Shown here: positions 1 through 6,623 of the stretch, piece by piece
How positions within the stretch are numbered: position 1 is the first letter of the stretch
How the letters are laid out: each line of letters starts with the position of its first letter
Source of the DNA: an uncultured bacterium
GTDB taxonomy: Bacteria; Hydrothermota; Tepidihabitantia; Tepidihabitantales; Tepidihabitantaceae
Reading direction: 5' to 3'
DNA: 7,367 nt
Assembly: GCA_937139435.1 (NCBI GenBank)
Contig: CAKZPX010000082.1
Coordinates: forward strand, 1 to 7,367
Position numbers and translations under genes: made by a program
Notes under the pieces: generated by a model
Told to the model about the DNA's origin: nothing
Databases searched by the model: none
The model's input: only the letters and a program-made list of their open reading frames with translations

Positions 1-313
1 GCTACTGGCAGCGAATGGTTATATCTACTTCCGTGATGATGAGGACAAACTTTATGCGGTCAGCCAGGCTGATGGTAACCTCTACTGGGTAGCAGATTGT
101 TATGCTCAGGTAACCGGCAGGAGCGGCGCCGGTCGTCGTCCCCGCAGGTTGGCTGAGGCAGAGTACGCCAGTCTGGCAATAGGTCCAACCGGTGACATTA
201 TTGTGGTTGGCGAGGAGTATGTTTACTGTGTGCTCGGTTACTCGGAAGGCACGTTGATGGTTGCGCCTTGGCCAAAGTGGCAGAATGATGCTTACAACAC
301 CGGTAAGAAATAG
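1..313 (+). CDS. C-terminal fragment of a PQQ-type beta-propeller protein (5' end outside window)
   Basis: The open frame starts at base 2 and ends at TAG 311-313, giving 103 residues; the start lies upstream of the window. The fragment holds propeller-blade strands such as NGYIYFRDDEDKLYAV, ADGNLYW and GDIIVVGEEYVYCV. Its end, PWPKWQNDAYNTGKK, is a variant of the PWPMFRHD..HTGK ending of the large propeller lipoprotein at 4414-6552. The two also share an RPRRLA segment in the last inter-blade loop and can be aligned over about the last 100 residues, so they look like paralogues. Function is unknown; such proteins are usually secreted or periplasmic, and propellers often act as binding platforms. 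Whether this protein also carries N-terminal PKD repeats or a signal peptide cannot be seen. The gene is closed by a terminator just downstream, so it belongs to a separate transcription unit from the chaperone operon. Confidence 0.85.
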   Translation, partial: LLAANGYIYFRDDEDKLYAVSQADGNLYWVADCYAQVTGRSGAGRRPRRLAEAEYASLAIGPTGDIIVVGEEYVYCVLGYSEGTLMVAPWPKWQNDAYNTGKK

Positions 314-328
314 GAATAAGTAGAGAAT

Positions 329-362
329 AAAAAGCGGGCACCTTATCCGGTGCCCGCTTTTT
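329..362 (+). terminator. Intrinsic terminator of the upstream propeller gene
   Basis: A perfect 14-bp stem (AAAAAGCGGGCACC, 329-342, with its exact complement at 349-362) encloses a 6-base TTATCC loop and ends in a T-run that continues to 363. It begins 16 bases after the TAG stop at 311-313. The A-run on the left arm means the structure could also work on the minus strand. Confidence 0.93.
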
Positions 363-491
363 TATCGGTTGTACGTCATTACATTAACATAAAAGAGGTT
401 CTTCCGTTAAAAACATTAGCTAACATATTTATTAACCGTCGCTTATAATAAATTCCGTTATTTAAAAATTATTAAAATGGTATTAAGTGGT

Positions 492-539
492 GGGGTAACC
501 CGGGGTTATCCCCCGGATAGTTCCCGGGATTACCCGGAA
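492..539. other. Two tandem GC-rich bulged hairpins
   Basis: Hairpin 1 pairs GGGG (492-495) with CCCC (510-513) and TAACC (496-500) with GGTTA (504-508), leaving one bulged T at 509 and a 3-base loop. Hairpin 2 pairs TTCC (521-524) with GGAA (536-539) and GGG (526-528) with CCC (533-535), with one bulged C at 525 and an ATTA loop. Both sit inside otherwise AT-rich noncoding DNA and neither is followed by a T-run, so they are not ordinary terminators. They could be part of a structured RNA leader, a small RNA, or a dispersed palindromic (REP-like) element. Confidence 0.5.
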
Positions 540-647
540 GCGAGTCGCTAACAGAATATTTCTCCTCTATCACGGAAAGAGTTAGCGGTAACTGTCTCCT
601 TCACCTGCCGGCGCTGTTATCAAAATCGTGCCACCGGTATTAACTGT

Positions 648-656
648 TGTTATAAT
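648..656 (+). promoter_or_regulatory. Candidate extended -10 promoter element
   Basis: TGTTATAAT at 648-656 is a perfect extended -10 (TGn + TATAAT). The region 17 bases upstream has no good -35, which extended -10 promoters can tolerate. A start near 663 would give the operon a leader of about 175 bases. It lies in AT-rich DNA, where TATAAT can occur by chance, so support is weak. Confidence 0.25.
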
Positions 657-802
657 CATGATATTAATCTGGTAAATAACCTGCTATTTTGCACCGGTTT
701 TACCACCAGTTTTATTTACTGTCTGGACCAGATTTGCCTTCTGAGGTATGATTAAGATTAATTTTCTCAGCAAAGAAAATGGCATGCGCCCGGGTAATCT
801 CC

Positions 803-831
803 TTGACTTAACAGGCAGTTGCGGGTATTGT
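803..831 (+). promoter_or_regulatory. Sigma-70-type promoter of the chaperone operon, possibly leaderless
   Basis: A -35 box TTGACT (803-808, five of six consensus bases) and a -10 box TATTGT (826-831, four of six) are separated by exactly 17 bases. Transcription starting 6 to 8 bases after the -10 would begin at about 837-839, on the ATG at 838. No ribosome site at normal spacing precedes that ATG, which agrees with a leaderless mRNA. Confidence 0.55.
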
Positions 832-837
832 TAAAGG

Positions 838-2190
838 ATGCAAAACCGCAGTAAATCCTGCCTGGTGTGCGGCGGTGTTCTTTTAGGGCTGGTTTTTATT
901 TTCTGCGGCACCGGTTCAAAAGACCCGGTGGTGGTTCAGGTTAATAATGTACCGATAACCAAAGGAGAGATTCTGCAATCCCTGCCCCAGGCAATAGCGC
1001 CCGGGCAGGAGTCGCTTGTTGTTCAGGAGTGCGTTGATGGGCTGGTGAACCGCGAGCTCTTTGTTCAGGAGGCGATTCGGTTGGGGCTGGATTCTGTAAT
1101 CGCCTACCCGCTGGAACTGGAGAAAAAGGCGCTGGTAATTTACGAGCTTTTTGCTGCGGTTGGGCGTGAGGCAAAGCCGGTTACCGCCCAGGAGTTAGAA
1201 AGAAGCTATAAACTTCTTGGTGAAGAAGTGCATTGCCGGTTGATTGCGGTGTGGGACCGGACGCTGGCAGAAAGTCTGGAACAGGAGTTGCGCCGGGGTG
1301 CAAACTTTGAATCCCTTGCCACGCAATTTTCCATCCATCCCAGCCAGGAGGTTGGTGGCGATATGGGTTATGTCCGGCTTTACAATATTGACGAACCTTT
1401 ACGCAGTGCGATTATGGGTCTCAAACCGGGCGAGTGGACCAGACCGGTATTTTTTGATTCGTCTTTCCAGATTGTGCTTCTGGTTGACCGGCGGGCGGTT
1501 GACCCACCCCTGCCACCTTTTGGTGAGATTAAACAGAGGCTGGAGGAGCAGATTAAAATCTCCCGCCAGCGCCAGGTGGCAAACGAGTATGTTCAAAATT
1601 TACGCCAGCGGCTGGTCTACAACCCTGCCGGGCTGGAGATATTCTATAAACCGGTGGACTCAATTACCCCGGCAGATAAGGAGGTCTGGGTTGCGGTGCG
1701 GGACTCGGCAAAATATGTGAAGGTGGGCAGACTTTTGCACATCGCTCGGCGGTTTCCTCCGGAACTTGATACCGCAATTCGCACCTACGCCATCAAGCGG
1801 GCGATTGAAGATGACCTGATGTATGAAGACGGTTTGAAACGCGGTCTGGACCGGGTGCCGAGTGTTGTTCGGCAACTGGAACGGGTGCGGCGCCGGCTGC
1901 TTTATGAGACGCTTTACAATCGGATGATTACCAGCCAGATTGAAGTGACCGAAGAAGAAGTTCGGGACTATTATCAACAGCACCGTGACCGTTATCCAGG
2001 TAACAATTTTGAGGGTGTTTTTCCGCTGATCAGAAATAACATCTTTTCCCAGCGACGCGATGCCCGGTTCCAGGAGTATCTGAGCGAATTGCGGGCACGG
2101 GCGAATATCAGGTCTGACCAGCGCCGATTAGAGGAACTGGTAAGGGAGAGAAAAAACCGGCAGAAACAAAAGAATGGAGGAGAGAAATGA
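838..2190 (+). CDS. SurA/PrsA-like lipoprotein with a degenerate parvulin domain and a duplicated chaperone core
   Basis: This is a 450-residue predicted lipoprotein. Residues 1-22 form a signal sequence with a likely lipidated Cys23, though the lipobox (FIFC) is atypical because Phe precedes the Cys. Residues 31-130 resemble a SurA N-terminal helical domain (VVVQVNNVPITKGEIL). Residues 131-217 form a parvulin domain recognisable from GANFESLATQFS, GGDMGY and GLKPGEW. The first active-site His is replaced (CRLIAV where families have ARHILV), and the second is Gln211 (SFQIV for GFHII), so isomerase activity is doubtful. Residues 225-261 form the C-terminal helix. Residues 282-424 then repeat the N-domain and C-helix without a parvulin domain between them. 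The tail is rich in Lys and Arg. The likely role is periplasmic chaperoning of envelope proteins (inference). ATG 838 is preceded by an in-frame TAA at 832-834, so it is the first possible ATG. The stop overlaps the next start. Confidence 0.85.
   Translation: MQNRSKSCLVCGGVLLGLVFIFCGTGSKDPVVVQVNNVPITKGEILQSLPQAIAPGQESLVVQECVDGLVNRELFVQEAIRLGLDSVIAYPLELEKKALVIYELFAAVGREAKPVTAQELERSYKLLGEEVHCRLIAVWDRTLAESLEQELRRGANFESLATQFSIHPSQEVGGDMGYVRLYNIDEPLRSAIMGLKPGEWTRPVFFDSSFQIVLLVDRRAVDPPLPPFGEIKQRLEEQIKISRQRQVANEYVQNLRQRLVYNPAGLEIFYKPVDSITPADKEVWVAVRDSAKYVKVGRLLHIARRFPPELDTAIRTYAIKRAIEDDLMYEDGLKRGLDRVPSVVRQLERVRRRLLYETLYNRMITSQIEVTEEEVRDYYQQHRDRYPGNNFEGVFPLIRNNIFSQRRDARFQEYLSELRARANIRSDQRRLEELVRERKNRQKQKNGGEK
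2176..2180 (+). promoter_or_regulatory. Ribosome binding site of the second chaperone gene
   Basis: GGAGG lies 6 bases before ATG 2187, inside the end of the preceding gene. It supports this start over the internal ATG at 2238, which would leave a signal peptide without its positive N-terminal region. Confidence 0.8.
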
Positions 2191-3065
2191 AAAGATTGAG
2201 GAGTGCTAAAGGCACCGGGTGTGGAGCACGATATACCATGTTCCTCGGTGTCATTTTTATTGCTGCGGTACTGCTGCTGGGGTGCGAATCGGGTGGTTTG
2301 CACAGTCCGAAAGGGAAGGTGGTCGCAACGGTGAACAAGGAGAGAATAACCGCACCCCAGGCTGATTATGCCGCGGAGCAGTTACAGGTGCAGGTGTCCC
2401 AGAGTAATCTGCCCAAACTTCTCGATCGGATGGCGTCAATTACACTGATGGCAGAGGAGGCGGTGCGACGTGGCTATCTAAAGGAGGAACGGGTTGTCTC
2501 CGGTCTCGCCTGGATGGAGCGGATGTTTCTTGCCAATGAACTTAGCCGGCGGATTGCTGAAACGATTGAACCGACACCGGCGGAGGTGGCAGATTATTTT
2601 CAGCGGCACCGGGAAGAGTTCGCCTTCGGGTTGAAGATGATGTTGATGGTGCTTCCTGATTCTATCCTTGCCGAGCAGACCATTGTTGAGTTGCGGGAGG
2701 GGGCAGATTTTGCCCGGCTCGCCCGGGAGCGGTCACTGGATACATCGGTGATTAATGTCCCCGGTTATCCGACCCGGGGCGTGGGTATGTCACTGGGCTG
2801 GCGTTTGCGGGATGAGGAGATGGTTTTTGCGCTGAAACCGGGTGGGATTTCACCGGTGATTGTGACGCCGGTGGGCTATCAGATAGTCAAGGTGGTGGAT
2901 AAAAAGCGCATCACTGATACGCCCAGTTTTAATGATATTGTTCAGTTGTACATCAGTGAGGCGTTGAAGGTGGAGCGGCGCCAGGCAGCGATGGATAGTC
3001 TCTTGCAGGGCCTACGTGCCAGCGCCAAGATTGAGTTTAAACCCGAAGTTTATTTCCAGCGCTGA
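2187..3065 (+). CDS. Parvulin-like (SurA/PrsA-type) lipoprotein with both catalytic histidines replaced
   Basis: The protein has 292 residues. The N-terminus is basic, followed by a hydrophobic stretch and a canonical lipobox LLGC with lipidation expected at Cys33. Glu follows at +2, not the Asp that retains E. coli lipoproteins in the inner membrane. Residues 43-140 form a SurA_N/PrsA-like helical region (KVVATVNKERIT, then EVADYFQRHREEF). Residues 148-238 are parvulin-like, seen in LREGADFARLARERS, SLGW, FALKPGGISPV and VGYQIVKV. The usual first His is Met (KMMLMV) and the second is Gln232, so a binding rather than catalytic role is more likely. A C-terminal helix (247-280) completes the fold, which is close to PrsA in size and order. 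Its start overlaps the preceding stop by four bases (ATGA), implying translational coupling. Clients are unknown; other envelope proteins are the natural inference. Confidence 0.85.
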   Translation: MKRLRSAKGTGCGARYTMFLGVIFIAAVLLLGCESGGLHSPKGKVVATVNKERITAPQADYAAEQLQVQVSQSNLPKLLDRMASITLMAEEAVRRGYLKEERVVSGLAWMERMFLANELSRRIAETIEPTPAEVADYFQRHREEFAFGLKMMLMVLPDSILAEQTIVELREGADFARLARERSLDTSVINVPGYPTRGVGMSLGWRLRDEEMVFALKPGGISPVIVTPVGYQIVKVVDKKRITDTPSFNDIVQLYISEALKVERRQAAMDSLLQGLRASAKIEFKPEVYFQR

Positions 3066-3073
3066 TAAGGATT

Positions 3074-4399
3074 ATGCCGGGTAGAAGGGCAGGGCTGGTC
3101 GCGGTTATTCTGCTTCTGGGCACGGCGCTGGCCAGAGATGCGGATAGCATTGCGGCGGTGGTAGGGAAAAAGGTAATCCTGGAAAGCGATATTCAGCAGG
3201 TGCTGTTGTATCTTCGGCTGGTTAGCGGGGACGAAACAACCCCGGACTCGGTTTTACGCCCGACTGTTTTGCAACGGCTGATTGACGAGGCGGTTTTAAG
3301 TGAACAGGCGGAGCGGGAGTCAGTGGAGGTTACTCGGGAGGAGATCAGTACAGAGATTGCCGAGAATATCGCAGCGCTGCGCCAGCGATTTGATTCAGAG
3401 GAGGAGTTCAGGGCGGCGCTGGTGAGTGAAGGTTTGAGCGAAAAGGTTCTGCGGGAACGGATGGAGCAGGAGGTTAGACGCAACTTCCTTTCCCGGCGGC
3501 TTTTGGAAAAGGTGGGGCTGACCCAGATTTATGTGTCACCAGCAGAAGTGGAGGAGTTCTATAACGAGCATAAGGATTCCATCGCCCGGATGCCGGGCAG
3601 GGTGGAACTGGCGCACATCCTGATTATGATTAAACCTTCTGATTCTGCTGAGGCAGCTGCCGAGCTCCGTGCCCGGGAGGTGCTGGATTTATTACTGCGT
3701 GGTGGTGATTTTGCCACCCTGGCCCGGTCTTTTTCTGATGACCCGAGAACCCGGGGGCGTGGTGGTGACTGGGGATGGCAGGATACGGCGGACCTGGCAC
3801 CGGAGTTAATGCTGGTTCTCAAGCAACTTAAACCGGGACAGTTCTCTCCGCGGTTTCGAACCCAGGAAGGTTATTACATCGTGCAACTGACCGGCTGGGA
3901 TAAAGCCCGGGTACGCTTTCGGACAATTGTAATCAGGGTGCCGTTGACCCGAGCGGATACCCTGCGGGCGCGCAACCTTGCCGAAAAGTTAAAGAACCTT
4001 GCCCGGCAGGGAAGGGATTTTGCATCTCTGGCAAAGGAGTTTTCTGATGACCCCCAGACTGGAGCAGAGGGCGGATACCTCGGTGAATTTTTTATTGAGG
4101 GGTTAATGCCGCCATTTGACCGGTTAATCGCGGAACTGGATTCAGGTGAGGTGGGGGAGCCGGTGCTTTCCGAGCATGGCTTTCATGTTATCAAGGTTCT
4201 CGCAAAGCAGCCGGCACAGTTCAGGTCCTTTCTGGAGATGCAGGATGTGATTCGGAATTATCTTTCAGAACAGCGCTTTGCCGAGCGCCTGCGGGGGTAT
4301 ATCAATCGGGTTGCCCGGGGGGTATATATTGAGATAAAAGGAAAGGAAGAAGGGGGGTATTTTCTTGACAGCGGGAGTAATAAGATAATTAATAAATAA
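3074..4399 (+). CDS. surA: SurA-type periplasmic chaperone/peptidyl-prolyl isomerase with two parvulin domains
   Basis: The protein has 441 residues, close to E. coli SurA (428), with the same order of domains. Residues 1-20 are a Sec signal peptide ending ALA|RD with no lipobox Cys. Residues 24-165 match the SurA N-terminal domain (SIAAVVGKKVILESDI, VLQRLIDEAVL, VSPAEVEEFY). Parvulin domain 1 spans 177-275 (LAHILIMI, GGDFATLARSFSDDP, GGDWGW) and domain 2 spans 280-377 (GRDFASLAKEFSDDP, GGYLGEF, HGFHVIKV). A C-terminal helix follows at 383-420. Domain 1 keeps the first His (181) but has Tyr268 for the second; domain 2 has Thr284 for the first but keeps His371. SurA carries unfolded beta-barrel proteins across the periplasm to the Bam complex. 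It starts 8 bases after the previous stop with only a weak, close AAGG ribosome site (3067-3070). The symbol is given by family resemblance; orthology is not proven. Confidence 0.88.
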   Translation: MPGRRAGLVAVILLLGTALARDADSIAAVVGKKVILESDIQQVLLYLRLVSGDETTPDSVLRPTVLQRLIDEAVLSEQAERESVEVTREEISTEIAENIAALRQRFDSEEEFRAALVSEGLSEKVLRERMEQEVRRNFLSRRLLEKVGLTQIYVSPAEVEEFYNEHKDSIARMPGRVELAHILIMIKPSDSAEAAAELRAREVLDLLLRGGDFATLARSFSDDPRTRGRGGDWGWQDTADLAPELMLVLKQLKPGQFSPRFRTQEGYYIVQLTGWDKARVRFRTIVIRVPLTRADTLRARNLAEKLKNLARQGRDFASLAKEFSDDPQTGAEGGYLGEFFIEGLMPPFDRLIAELDSGEVGEPVLSEHGFHVIKVLAKQPAQFRSFLEMQDVIRNYLSEQRFAERLRGYINRVARGVYIEIKGKEEGGYFLDSGSNKIINK

Positions 4400-4400
4400 A

Positions 4401-4407
4401 AAGGAGG
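4401..4407 (+). promoter_or_regulatory. Strong ribosome binding site of the PKD-propeller gene
   Basis: AAGGAGG lies 6 bases before ATG 4414, the strongest Shine-Dalgarno in the operon. It suggests higher translation of the last gene than of the SurA-like gene before it. Confidence 0.85.
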
Positions 4408-4413
4408 AAGAAG

Positions 4414-6552
4414 ATGAGTAATAAAAAAATGCTCCTCAGCGCCGTATTGATGATGGTGCTAATCATCGGTGTTGGCTGTCGTAATAAACCACCCCAGATT
4501 CCTGTCAAGCCGATCGGTCCAGCCGCAGTTGAACCGGGTGACAGTGCTCACTACCGTTCGGTTACCAGTGACCCGAATCGCGACCGGGTGCTTTATATCT
4601 GGGACTGGGACGACGGTAATTATGATACAACCGAACTGATGCCCTCCGGAGATACGGTTACGGTTACCCATTCTTGGGCGAGTGAGGGCGTTTACGGTGT
4701 GCGGGTTCGTGCCAAGGATGACAAAGGTAACTTCAGCCCGGAGTGGTCGGATACCCTTCTGGTGACAGTAGCGGCAAGACAGAACCGGCCACCGGTTATT
4801 GGCGCGCCGATTGGTCCTGATTCCGGCTGGGTTAGGGAATGGCAGGTGTTTAAGGCGGTTGCGGTAGATCCGAATGGCGATTCGGTGAAGGTGAAATTTT
4901 TCTGGGATGAGGGGCAGACCTCGCTGGTCAGTCCCCTGGTGGCATCAGGTGATACAGTGCGGGATTCTGTCCGCTACCTGTATCGGGGGGGGAAAAATAT
5001 CCGCTGTGTTGCCTGGGACAAAACCGGGCTTATGTCCGATACCTCGCCCGTTAAGGTGTTCGTGGCACTGCAGGAGAATACCGCACCACCACCGCCGGTT
5101 GTTACCGGTCCTGCCCGGGGCGTAGCGCAGGGACCGTTCTATCGGTTCTATGCCCGTGCCATTGACCCGCAGGGTGACAAGGTGCGTTATAAATTCTTCT
5201 GGGGCGATGGCAGTTCTTCCGAATGGACACCGCTCCGGCCCAGCGGAGGTGTGGGGATGGATTCGTTGCGATTTAGCGCTTCCGGAACCTACTATATCAA
5301 AGCGATTGCCCAGGACTCTTTCGGACTTATTTCCGAGACATCTCTGGTTAAAGTTTTTGTGGTGGTTGATGAGGGTACTGTTCTATGGTGGCTGCCCGGA
5401 GAGGATTTTATCTCCTCGCCAGCACTTGGTGAGGCGTTGCAGGGTTCAGAACTGCGTCCGGCATTGCTTATCGGCGGAACCGATGAACGGTTTTATGCCT
5501 ATGACCCTTATCAGGTAGAGACGCTTTATATGGCCAGCGCCGGTGCCGGAGTGTTTGAGGAGTTTGCCTCGTCACCAGCGATTGGACCGGATGGCACAGT
5601 GTATATCGGGAATGAGAATGGTGGATTCTATGCCCTTAATACCGCCGGGGCGATAAAATGGGTTTTTCCGGAGACACTGGGACAGAACGCCTTTTCTTCC
5701 TCGGCCGCAGTTGATGGTAACTTCATCTACCTCGCGGGCGAGGACGGGTTTTTGCGCAAGTTTCGGGACAATGGCAACTTCTGGACAGAGTTGTGGAGTT
5801 ATCCGCTCAGTTCCGATATTAACTCCTCCCCGGTTATCCTACCCAACGGTAAAGTGGTGGTTGTTGATGACTCCGGCTATGTCGTCTGTGTGAATGCTGG
5901 AGATGGGTCTTTGTCCTGGCAGTACCTGATTAATGCTGGGGTTGCCTCCTCACCGGCGGTTGATGCTGATGGCAATATCTATATCGGGACCGACGAGGGT
6001 GTTCTGGTCTCCCTTACCCAGGATGGTTCATTACGCTGGACGTTCCAGGTGGAAGAACAGACCTTTAATGATATCTATTCTTCACCGGTTATTGACCAGA
6101 GTGGTAACATCTATTTCGGATGTGAAAATGGTTTCTTTTACAAGGTAACGCCGGCGGGAAGCAAAGATTGGAAAACAGAGGTCTGGTCTAACGCCTCGTT
6201 GAGCGGGACAGCGGTGTTGACCGCTGATGGGGTGATTTATCTCGCAGCGCAGGTTGACTCAACCACCGAGAAACTGTGTGCCCTCAACAGCGCGGATGGT
6301 TCAAAGAGGTGGGAGGTTGTGCTGACCTCTCTGGCAGACCATGTTGGCAATAGAGGTCGCCCGCGCCGGCTGGCGCTGGACCTCTATCCATCGCCGGTTG
6401 TTGACCGCTATGGCATTATTTATGTGGCGAGCGCGCGCGGTGGTATCTATGCGGTTGCCGGACGTCCCGGTGGCTATCTGATGCCGAGTCCGTGGCCGAT
6501 GTTCCGGCACGATGTGCGCCATACCGGGAAATACGGATCGATGGGACGCTGA
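4414..6552 (+). CDS. Lipoprotein with three PKD/Ig-like repeats and a PQQ-type beta-propeller
   Basis: The protein has 712 residues. Residues 1-21 are a signal sequence with likely lipidated Cys22 (IIGVGC, an imperfect lipobox). Three PKD/Ig-like repeats follow at about 26-120, 126-218 and 224-318. Each has a proline-rich opening (NKPPQIP, NRPPVIG, APPPPVV), a DPNxD/DPQGD turn and a W/F-D/G-DG strand such as YIWDWDDG or FFWGDG. Residues 322-685 form a propeller of roughly eight blades marked by recurring SSPAL, SSPAI, SSSAAV, SSPVI, SSPAV, SSPVI, SGTAVL and PSPVV strands, many followed by DGxxYIG-type strands. It ends with PWPMFRHDVRHTG. I see no PQQ-enzyme catalytic features, so a binding or scaffold role is likelier. 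BamB is also a propeller lipoprotein but is much smaller and lacks PKD repeats, so a BamB-like role is only inferred from the SurA-type neighbours. It is last in the operon, 14 bases after the preceding stop. Confidence 0.85.
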   Translation: MSNKKMLLSAVLMMVLIIGVGCRNKPPQIPVKPIGPAAVEPGDSAHYRSVTSDPNRDRVLYIWDWDDGNYDTTELMPSGDTVTVTHSWASEGVYGVRVRAKDDKGNFSPEWSDTLLVTVAARQNRPPVIGAPIGPDSGWVREWQVFKAVAVDPNGDSVKVKFFWDEGQTSLVSPLVASGDTVRDSVRYLYRGGKNIRCVAWDKTGLMSDTSPVKVFVALQENTAPPPPVVTGPARGVAQGPFYRFYARAIDPQGDKVRYKFFWGDGSSSEWTPLRPSGGVGMDSLRFSASGTYYIKAIAQDSFGLISETSLVKVFVVVDEGTVLWWLPGEDFISSPALGEALQGSELRPALLIGGTDERFYAYDPYQVETLYMASAGAGVFEEFASSPAIGPDGTVYIGNENGGFYALNTAGAIKWVFPETLGQNAFSSSAAVDGNFIYLAGEDGFLRKFRDNGNFWTELWSYPLSSDINSSPVILPNGKVVVVDDSGYVVCVNAGDGSLSWQYLINAGVASSPAVDADGNIYIGTDEGVLVSLTQDGSLRWTFQVEEQTFNDIYSSPVIDQSGNIYFGCENGFFYKVTPAGSKDWKTEVWSNASLSGTAVLTADGVIYLAAQVDSTTEKLCALNSADGSKRWEVVLTSLADHVGNRGRPRRLALDLYPSPVVDRYGIIYVASARGGIYAVAGRPGGYLMPSPWPMFRHDVRHTGKYGSMGR

Positions 6553-6568
6553 TTATAAGCAGGGTACC

Positions 6569-6605
6569 GTATCGGGGCGTTCAATTGAACGCCCCGATAC
6601 TTTTT
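6569..6605 (+). terminator. Intrinsic terminator of the chaperone operon
   Basis: Bases 6569-6600 are a perfect 32-base palindrome (14-bp stem, GTATCGGGGCGTTC in the left arm, AATT centre), directly followed by TTTTT (6601-6605). It starts 16 bases after the TGA stop at 6550-6552. On the minus strand the hairpin lies just past the convergent gene's stop, but no T-run follows it there. Confidence 0.93.
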
Positions 6606-6623
6606 ACTTACCCGGTTGCCGGG

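Larger units (their letters stand above)
364..802. other. Noncoding intergenic region upstream of the chaperone operon
   Basis: I see no convincing protein gene or tRNA here. The edges are AT-rich. The middle has a GC-rich island with two hairpins (492-539, listed separately), followed by a 7-bp inverted repeat CGCTAAC (546-552) / GTTAGCG (581-587) separated by 28 bases. Two exact TATAAT hexamers occur, at 444-449 and 651-656. The second has an extended -10 TG and overlaps a short ATCATGAT palindrome (655-662). Two short ORFs without good ribosome sites (477-551, 748-834) are discussed under findings or rejections. The length and structure leave room for a regulatory leader or small RNA, but none is identifiable by recognised motif. 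Confidence 0.6.

Noticed and set aside
444..449. Exact TATAAT as a promoter -10
   Set aside because: The best -35 (CTAACA, 420-425, 18-base spacing) is only four of six, and no gene starts nearby; AT-rich sequence makes a chance match likely.
477..551. 24-codon ORF (MVLSGGVTRGYPPDSS...) across the GC-rich hairpins, downstream of TATAAT 444-449
   Set aside because: No ribosome site precedes it (AT-only sequence), it lies within the palindromes, and it has no recognisable features; chance is the simpler explanation.
1244..1720. 158-residue plus-strand ORF inside the first chaperone gene
   Set aside because: It is an alternate frame of a well-supported SurA-like coding sequence, with a composition unlike a real protein (rich in Arg, Trp and Ser) and no recognisable domain.
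3193..3822. Minus-strand Ser/Arg-rich ORFs (3193-3483 and 3559-3822) antisense to the SurA-like gene
   Set aside because: Low-complexity Ser/Arg composition is typical of antisense frames, and the sense strand encodes a clear SurA-family protein.
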